Source: Methanofastidiosum methylothiophilum (GTDB taxonomy: Archaea > Methanobacteriota_B > Thermococci > Methanofastidiosales > Methanofastidiosaceae). Taken from it: a DNA stretch of 64,000 bases. A program made the position numbers and the translations under genes. Location of the stretch: the NCBI GenBank assembly GCA_001587635.1, contig LNJE01000007.1, positions 16,262-80,261 on the forward strand, in the 5' to 3' direction. Positions 58,857 through 64,000 of this stretch are shown here, in pieces (the first letter of the stretch is position 1; every line of letters starts with the position of its first letter). The notes beneath the pieces are model-generated. The model did no database searches. It was not told the DNA's origin and was given only the letters and a program-made list of their open reading frames with translations.

Positions 58857-61322
58857 CTATTGATGTACTTTAAAGTTATAATATTGACTAGTCTCTTTTT
58901 TGATTCCATCTATTTCAAATGAATAGCTATATGCAATTAAATAGTCTCCAGGCCTCCTAATGTAGAATTTATGATTCGATAAAATTGAAGTAAATTCATT
59001 AATACCAGTTCTATTAATCCTATTTAATATAGGTAAATATTGATAGTAAGGTACTCTTTTTATAAGTGCCCTATTTATTTTATCTGATTTGCCATCATGA
59101 TAAGGGATAATTGAAACTATTTGGAATCCTACTCCTTCTGAAAAAAATATATCCCCTGGTTTCAAAAAAGTTGAATTTCCTTCCATTTGGTGTATATATT
59201 CATTATTATTGGATAAATCCCCATCACGATCAGCATCAACAAGAATTCTAACATATTGATTAAATACGTCAATCTCAAATTTAGCTAATTGTTCACCGAG
59301 GTATATTTGGTCCCCATTAGCTGGATAGTATAAATCAAATTCTTCAAATATGTTGTCGGTGTAATATGGGAAAAATGACAGGATTCCATTTTTTGTTAAA
59401 CATACCTTGTTTACGGTTTTTTCTAGGCTTAAGTCTTTATGAATAATTGTAATATTGCCATCTGAATTAAAATTGTAAGTCCAAGTATCAACCACTTTAT
59501 AATTATTGTCCCATCCAAATAAAAGTCTTGTTTTCCCTAAAGGAAATTTTCCCTTATCAGAGGCCATATCAAAGTATCTAAGAAAAACATGCCATTTCTC
59601 ATCTTTGTTAAAATAATCCATTCCCTCAAAAACTAAACCATAGTCTTCTTTAAATAATGGATCTTTATTTAAAACAAAAGGATCCCCAATTAATAAATTG
59701 ATGTTTTCTCCTGAAGTTTCTGGATCCAAAATGACACTATATGGCTCAACGTTTCCGGAATTCTTTTTTATATAAATCCTAAAATTCCTACCTCCCAATT
59801 TAAATTGTCCATACTCATATTTATACGCTTGGGATGGATTTCCATCTTCATCTTTGTCTATAACAACGTCAATCAATCCAGTATTTTTTCTGAGAAAACT
59901 TACCGATGTTGTTGTTATGTCTTTAACAATGTATTCTTCACCAATTAAATTAAAACTATCCCCTTCAACTAAAGGATAAGCAGATTTGCAATACAGTTTG
60001 CCCAAAGGATCCCTATAGCATGTATTAACATCAATCAAAATATATTGCGATCCATTCCATGCGTATATGGCATTGATCTTTTCATTTGTTGTATTAACAT
60101 TAACTTTATATTGAGAGGATTCGGAAAAGAAAATACCTTCATTATTATATAAAATCACGTTTACTATCTCCCAAATTTTTAAAGAACTACCTAGTTTTTT
60201 GATGCCAAGGATATCTTTATCAGAAATATTGCCTTCTAAGTCATTATGTATCAAAGAAGAAACAACTACTCTATCATTGGTAGTTATAGTGCTAGTTTTA
60301 ATACCATTTTCTTTCTGAGCAATAATCTCAATTAGGCCATATCGTAATCCAGGATTTTCATTGGGATCAAACCATTCTCTTCTTCTTTCAGTCTCCTGTA
60401 ATGATATCTGAACATTTAATATTATATATTTAACATATTCATCCATCCGCCCGTTGGGCATGTAAGAAATGTCTGTTATCTTTATAAGATGGGCATCTAG
60501 TAGGAAAACATCGCCCACATAAAATCTGGAAATACCATCAAGGACTACATTATTGCCATTTTGGTATTTAATTTCTATGTAATTTCCTTTTGCATCAGCC
60601 CCCATGACAAGATAATATGTTTCTAAAAAAGGGGCCCAATTTTCTATATTATGCATGCCTCCATAAGTTATCTTTGATTCTGAAATAGTATATAGTCTAT
60701 CTTTGTAGATTAGTCTAGATTGAGAAGTGTAGTTATTATCTCTGTAAAGAATCTCATTGTTTTCAAAAATATTATTTTTATTGAAATCAATTTTAAGAAC
60801 AAAAGGATTTAAAGATGAGGGAGGTAACGCCCCATCAAGGGGTTCAACAATAAATAATCCAATATCGGAGTGCATTTGATACTTATTTGCTCCAGTTTTC
60901 ACAATATTTGCTAATAGTTTTCGATTAAAATTTCCTACTTCAAAAGTCGAAGGCCCCGTTATCAAAATATTTTTATCAAAATCTACATTAGTTGCTCTTA
61001 AATTTTGTATCCCTATGTCTAAATTGGACAAATAATAATTAAGCTCTCTTTCTTCAATTTCATAGTGTGCAGAATATATCTCAGAAAAAGCTTGATGCAT
61101 TGAGTCGAGGTTTCCAGTGCGGTATACTTCTTCAAATGCATTTTTTGATGTATCTCTAACTGAACTTTCTATATAGTTAGAAATAAATGGTATGTCTGAA
61201 AAAGGTATGTCTGAAATAGTTTGCGAAACTTCTTGATGAGATAAGAGAGAATATTGTATTACAAGAAAAGACAATATTACTAAAACTGCAGCAAATATAA
61301 AAAATTGTCCTTTGTTATTCAC
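58857..61322 (-). CDS. Large pilin-like protein with acidic-loop ectodomain
   Basis: The 821-residue protein begins at a GTG (61322) that overlaps the previous stop as GTGA and follows GGAGGCGGAAAAT. Its N terminus NNKGQFFIFAAVLVILSFL resembles a class III (archaeal prepilin-type) signal: basic, Gly, then a hydrophobic helix. The ectodomain of about 790 residues is beta-rich. It contains acidic Asn/Asp loops at DFNKNNIFENNE, DKDEDGNPSQAYK and DADRDGDLSNNNE, and a recurring motif GD-x-F-x-L followed by a Val/Ile strand. It probably forms or decorates the surface fibre. Function is unknown. Confidence 0.7.
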   Translation of the reverse strand: MNNKGQFFIFAAVLVILSFLVIQYSLLSHQEVSQTISDIPFSDIPFISNYIESSVRDTSKNAFEEVYRTGNLDSMHQAFSEIYSAHYEIEERELNYYLSNLDIGIQNLRATNVDFDKNILITGPSTFEVGNFNRKLLANIVKTGANKYQMHSDIGLFIVEPLDGALPPSSLNPFVLKIDFNKNNIFENNEILYRDNNYTSQSRLIYKDRLYTISESKITYGGMHNIENWAPFLETYYLVMGADAKGNYIEIKYQNGNNVVLDGISRFYVGDVFLLDAHLIKITDISYMPNGRMDEYVKYIILNVQISLQETERRREWFDPNENPGLRYGLIEIIAQKENGIKTSTITTNDRVVVSSLIHNDLEGNISDKDILGIKKLGSSLKIWEIVNVILYNNEGIFFSESSQYKVNVNTTNEKINAIYAWNGSQYILIDVNTCYRDPLGKLYCKSAYPLVEGDSFNLIGEEYIVKDITTTSVSFLRKNTGLIDVVIDKDEDGNPSQAYKYEYGQFKLGGRNFRIYIKKNSGNVEPYSVILDPETSGENINLLIGDPFVLNKDPLFKEDYGLVFEGMDYFNKDEKWHVFLRYFDMASDKGKFPLGKTRLLFGWDNNYKVVDTWTYNFNSDGNITIIHKDLSLEKTVNKVCLTKNGILSFFPYYTDNIFEEFDLYYPANGDQIYLGEQLAKFEIDVFNQYVRILVDADRDGDLSNNNEYIHQMEGNSTFLKPGDIFFSEGVGFQIVSIIPYHDGKSDKINRALIKRVPYYQYLPILNRINRTGINEFTSILSNHKFYIRRPGDYLIAYSYSFEIDGIKKETSQYYNFKVHQ

Positions 61323-62449
61323 ATTTTCCGCCTCCCCATTGTCAAAGAAACATAAAATGCCCTTACCTTCCCACCATCCCATAAAGAAAGTATTCTTTTT
61401 GCAGTAACAGTAGTTTGCACTTCACCCGGGCTTTCNACAGAAAGAATGGCTGATTTGTTTTTAAATGGAATCAAATCTAAAATAATATNCCCNTCCGTTC
61501 CATTGTAAGAAACTGAAACTAGTTTTACCTTATANCTTTCTAAATCAATCCAAGTNTTGNTTTTGATATTTGTGANATATCCNCTAAATTGNGAAGGCTC
61601 AGATATTTTTTTCTGGANATCACATGCNTCNANAATACCTTCATCTTTTAGAATAAATCTAAATGTNTCATCAAAGATTTTAACTTCTTTNGAATTGGTG
61701 CCAAGAAAATCAACTGAAATCCTTTCAGATATTAGTGCAAGAGAAATNGAATTACCATCAATTGAAATATTTGATATCTGATAAATATATTCATANGATA
61801 CNCCATCTNGAACAGAGTTAAAAGACAAAGTATCNCCAGTTTTTAGTGGAGTTCTGCTAGATAATTTTGAAGANTANGAAGAAAAATCTATATCNCNCTC
61901 AAGATTCAAATATACAGAGTCNTATCCATTGCTTTGGNTATCNAGNTCGACAATCAANAAATTAAACTTAACACTCCCGCCATNNGGAAAAAATAAGNTA
62001 TAATCGCCCACCCCTCCACTTTCATGATAATGCCAAATATCTTTATTATTGGAGAGGGAGCCTATCAGATAANCNTTAGTTAAATAAGAAGGATTNNTAC
62101 TACTTCTAATGGCTTCGCCAATTGTTGGAATAAATACTGAGTTTTCTAATTCNAATACATTAAATTGATACACNTATGAATTTGATATTAGTGCATCAAG
62201 TTTATTAGTTAAGTTATTACGATCATTATTTTTAATATAATATGCTAGTTCAGCTTCGTTTTGAATTCTTCCTTTTTCGAGAATAACTAATACATCTTCT
62301 GCAGAGTTCTTTGCATTGATAACATCCCAAGAAGGATTAGAGGAATATGTAGTCCCTCCCTGACTAATCAAAAATGTTATTCCAAGTATCATTATTACTG
62401 CTGCAATAATTGCTTCAAATGTCCTCATTACTCCTTTGTTATTTAACAA
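61319..62449 (-). CDS. Pilin-like protein with many undetermined bases
   Basis: The 376-residue protein starts LNNKGVMRTFEAIIAAVIM, a prepilin-like segment with Lys-Gly followed by a hydrophobic helix. The remainder is a beta-rich ectodomain. About 38 of its bases between 61436 and 62174 are undetermined, scattered across the ectodomain and sparing the N-terminal helix. One acidic loop resembles those of its neighbours (D-x-Q-S-N-G-x-D near 61920). The stop overlaps the next gene's start. The poor consensus may reflect strain variation or low coverage. Confidence 0.65.
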   Translation of the reverse strand: MLNNKGVMRTFEAIIAAVIMILGITFLISQGGTTYSSNPSWDVINAKNSAEDVLVILEKGRIQNEAELAYYIKNNDRNNLTNKLDALISNSXVYQFNVXELENSVFIPTIGEAIRSSXNPSYLTXXYLIGSLSNNKDIWHYHESGGVGDYXLFFXXGGSVKFNXLIVXXDXQSNGXDSVYLNLEXDIDFSXXSSKLSSRTPLKTXDTLSFNSVXDXVXYEYIYQISNISIDGNXISLALISERISVDFLGTNXKEVKIFDXTFRFILKDEGIXXACDXQKKISEPXQFXGYXTNIKXXTWIDLEXYKVKLVSVSYNGTXGXIILDLIPFKNKSAILSXESPGEVQTTVTAKRILSLWDGGKVRAFYVSLTMGRRKM

Positions 62450-63372
62450 TGAAATCTATTTCCCTCCCACATTATCAAGGTAATTTTTTTTTCTTTTAAC
62501 TCGCCAAATTCATCAACTAAAACAAGTCTTGAGATAACTAAAACTATATCCGAATAACTTCTTCTGTACCCCAAAATTTCATCTGCTGCATCTATGCCCA
62601 ATATTTCAAGCCCTTGACCATCTTTGTATATATCGGTTAGTATGTATTTTTGAGAGGATAAATTAAAGTCATCATTCTTGGATAATCCAGATATTGGTAT
62701 TCCCTCACTATCAAATCCATAAAAACCCCTATCAACTTCATCTTGGAAATTTTTATTAAAGTTAGCATCAATATATACCCTATTGTAGTCTTTACCGTTA
62801 TTTCCCCTTAGAACTAAGAATTCATAGGATTTATTTCCAAGGTATGCCTTATCCGTGTTGTAGAAAATCCTATCCGAAACGGAGTAACCAGTGGGCAGGG
62901 AATAATTAAAATCATCAATATCTAACTGTGAAACATTTGCCAAGGTTTGAACTTTAATGTGAGTAGAAGAAATAATGAATTGTAGGTTGTATTTAGTTAA
63001 ATTATTCTTATAGTCTATTAGCCCCAGTTTATTTAAAAGTTTTATATAGCTATTTTGGGAATTCTCTAAAGGGCAACGAGGGTATTTAGCAGTATCTTCT
63101 TTAGAAATAAATTCAACTAATTTATCATAAGAGATTACATGGTCTCTCGATGCCAATCCATAAACAGGATCAGAGATTACCTTTTCAATAGTTGTAAAAG
63201 CCGTAAGTTGAACATCGATGTACTCTTCAGTCTCAAGTAACGGGGTTATAGTGTTAACGGTAGTGTATACTATGTACAAAAAAGCTACTGTAAATATCCC
63301 CATAGCTACTATATTATCTATTATGTCCTGGCCTCTTTTCGCCTTTTTGAATTTAATTATAATTTTACACAT
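62443..63372 (-). CDS. Pilin-like secreted protein
   Basis: The 309-residue protein starts with a basic stretch KFKKAKRGQDIID, then a hydrophobic helix of about 20 residues. The KRGQ pattern resembles an archaeal class III signal cut after Gly. The ectodomain shows DANFNKNFQDEVDRG (acidic loop) and KNDDFNLSSQKYILTDIY, matching modules of the neighbouring genes. Its start overlaps the preceding stop by TAATG, and its end overlaps the next start. It belongs to the same operon. Confidence 0.68.
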   Translation of the reverse strand: MCKIIIKFKKAKRGQDIIDNIVAMGIFTVAFLYIVYTTVNTITPLLETEEYIDVQLTAFTTIEKVISDPVYGLASRDHVISYDKLVEFISKEDTAKYPRCPLENSQNSYIKLLNKLGLIDYKNNLTKYNLQFIISSTHIKVQTLANVSQLDIDDFNYSLPTGYSVSDRIFYNTDKAYLGNKSYEFLVLRGNNGKDYNRVYIDANFNKNFQDEVDRGFYGFDSEGIPISGLSKNDDFNLSSQKYILTDIYKDGQGLEILGIDAADEILGYRRSYSDIVLVISRLVLVDEFGELKEKKITLIMWEGNRFHC

Positions 63373-64000
63373 TATCCTGCCTCAGGATTTGGAGAAAGAT
63401 AAGCTCCATAGCTTGTTATAACTACATATTTATCTTTAGAAATACTTGAAATAGTGCCATAAATCTTTGATCCTTTTACCTCTTTTTCAAAAAAAATCGC
63501 AGGACTTTTGGGAGAATAGATTCTAATTCTATTTCCGAGTCCTTGTATTACATATTCGCGATCACCAATTTTAGACGGTATATCCAACGTAATCCATATC
63601 CCATTTTTTATCTGGATATTTCTTGTCGGCGCTGAAGTGTAAGCCATAATGTTATCAAAAAGCTTCATTAATCCCCTATCATAATATGTGACTATATATT
63701 CACCTTTTATAATATTCCCAAATATAGATTCTACTCGATAAGTACGATCAACAATTTTCCCCTCATATGTTCCAATTCCCAATTGGATTAAATCATTTTT
63801 AAATAATACCAACTCATCATCTACATTATTATTATGATTGGTATCAATTTTGAGCCAGCTATTTGTTATATATGCATCAAATTGATTAGTTTCATAAGGA
63901 TAAGAAAGATTAAAGTGAGCATTAACTCTAAATTTATCATCATATGGATCTAATCTATTTCCATAATCAATATTTTCGGTTAATGCCATTGTATATGTTG
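63372..64000 (-). CDS. Pilin-like or surface protein, N terminus outside window
   Basis: The frame ends at TAA 63372-63374 and stays open to the window edge beyond an internal ATG at 63989, so the start is probably missing. About 205 residues are visible. The module DTNHNNNVDDE is an acidic loop like those of the following genes, then KNDLIQLG and a strand-rich segment. It is the first of the visible run of four related proteins. Confidence 0.6.
   Translation of the reverse strand, partial: TYTMALTENIDYGNRLDPYDDKFRVNAHFNLSYPYETNQFDAYITNSWLKIDTNHNNNVDDELVLFKNDLIQLGIGTYEGKIVDRTYRVESIFGNIIKGEYIVTYYDRGLMKLFDNIMAYTSAPTRNIQIKNGIWITLDIPSKIGDREYVIQGLGNRIRIYSPKSPAIFFEKEVKGSKIYGTISSISKDKYVVITSYGAYLSPNPEAG

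Overview
The window comes from an AT-rich, methanogenic euryarchaeon. It holds the complete methyl-coenzyme M reductase (MCR) operon mcrB-mcrD-mcrG-mcrA, the MCR activation ATPase AtwA, and an unlinked mcrC. It also carries archaeal-only information and lipid genes: RNA polymerase Rpo6/RpoK, transcription factor S, Spt5, PCNA, FEN1, the P0/P1 stalk proteins, archaeosine TGT, G1P dehydrogenase and GGGP synthase. No mtr genes follow mcrA, and mcrC is absent from the mcr operon. Low G+C, this mcr layout and many Thermococcus-like proteins suggest a Methanofastidiosum (WSA2)-like lineage with H2-dependent methyl-reducing methanogenesis. That placement is inference. Runs of N show a draft, probably metagenome-derived, assembly.

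Layout. 1-10 kb is the methanogenesis block: TFS and an MFS transporter, then mcrBDGA (minus strand) with a recognisable promoter and leader hairpin, a split chromate-type transporter, and atwA (plus strand). 10-20 kb holds pcn-trmG10, a 1643-residue membrane-anchored surface protein, minD with a small membrane partner, an archaeosortase-like protein, a glycosyltransferase, the RNase P RNA (18813-19115, not previously bounded by any ORF) and GGGP synthase. 20-25 kb holds argF, a NIP7-like PUA protein, an S-layer-type secreted protein and a TPR/J-domain fusion. 25-30 kb is the classic archaeal operon ftsZ-secE-spt5-L11-L1-L10-L12. 31-40 kb has pheS-pheT, mcrC coupled to a HAD protein, rpoK-fen1, a winged-helix regulator facing an AT-rich dyad-containing region with a 36-residue membrane peptide, UPF0179 and egsA. 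40-53 kb has a MutS-like ATPase, gamma carbonic anhydrase, hypC and a broken hypD, peroxiredoxin, several small enzymes and a four-gene pyruvate:ferredoxin oxidoreductase (porGDAB). 53-64 kb has tgtA facing a long minus-strand cluster that runs off the right edge.

The 55-64 kb cluster is the best candidate for an under-described system. It encodes a secretion ATPase and two single-domain TadB/TadC-like membrane proteins, preceded by four large pilin-like proteins. At least three of these have a short N-terminal hydrophobic segment; the fourth is cut by the window edge. Their ectodomains share Asp/Asn-rich acidic loops and a recurring small beta motif, and one of them carries nearly all the unresolved bases in this part of the assembly.

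Other points of note: McrA has Ile where the S-methylcysteine of characterised enzymes sits; hypD has lost about 140-150 internal codons yet keeps its extreme C-terminal motif in another frame; rpoK, a 38-residue zinc ribbon protein and a 36-residue membrane peptide are short genes identified by direct reading.
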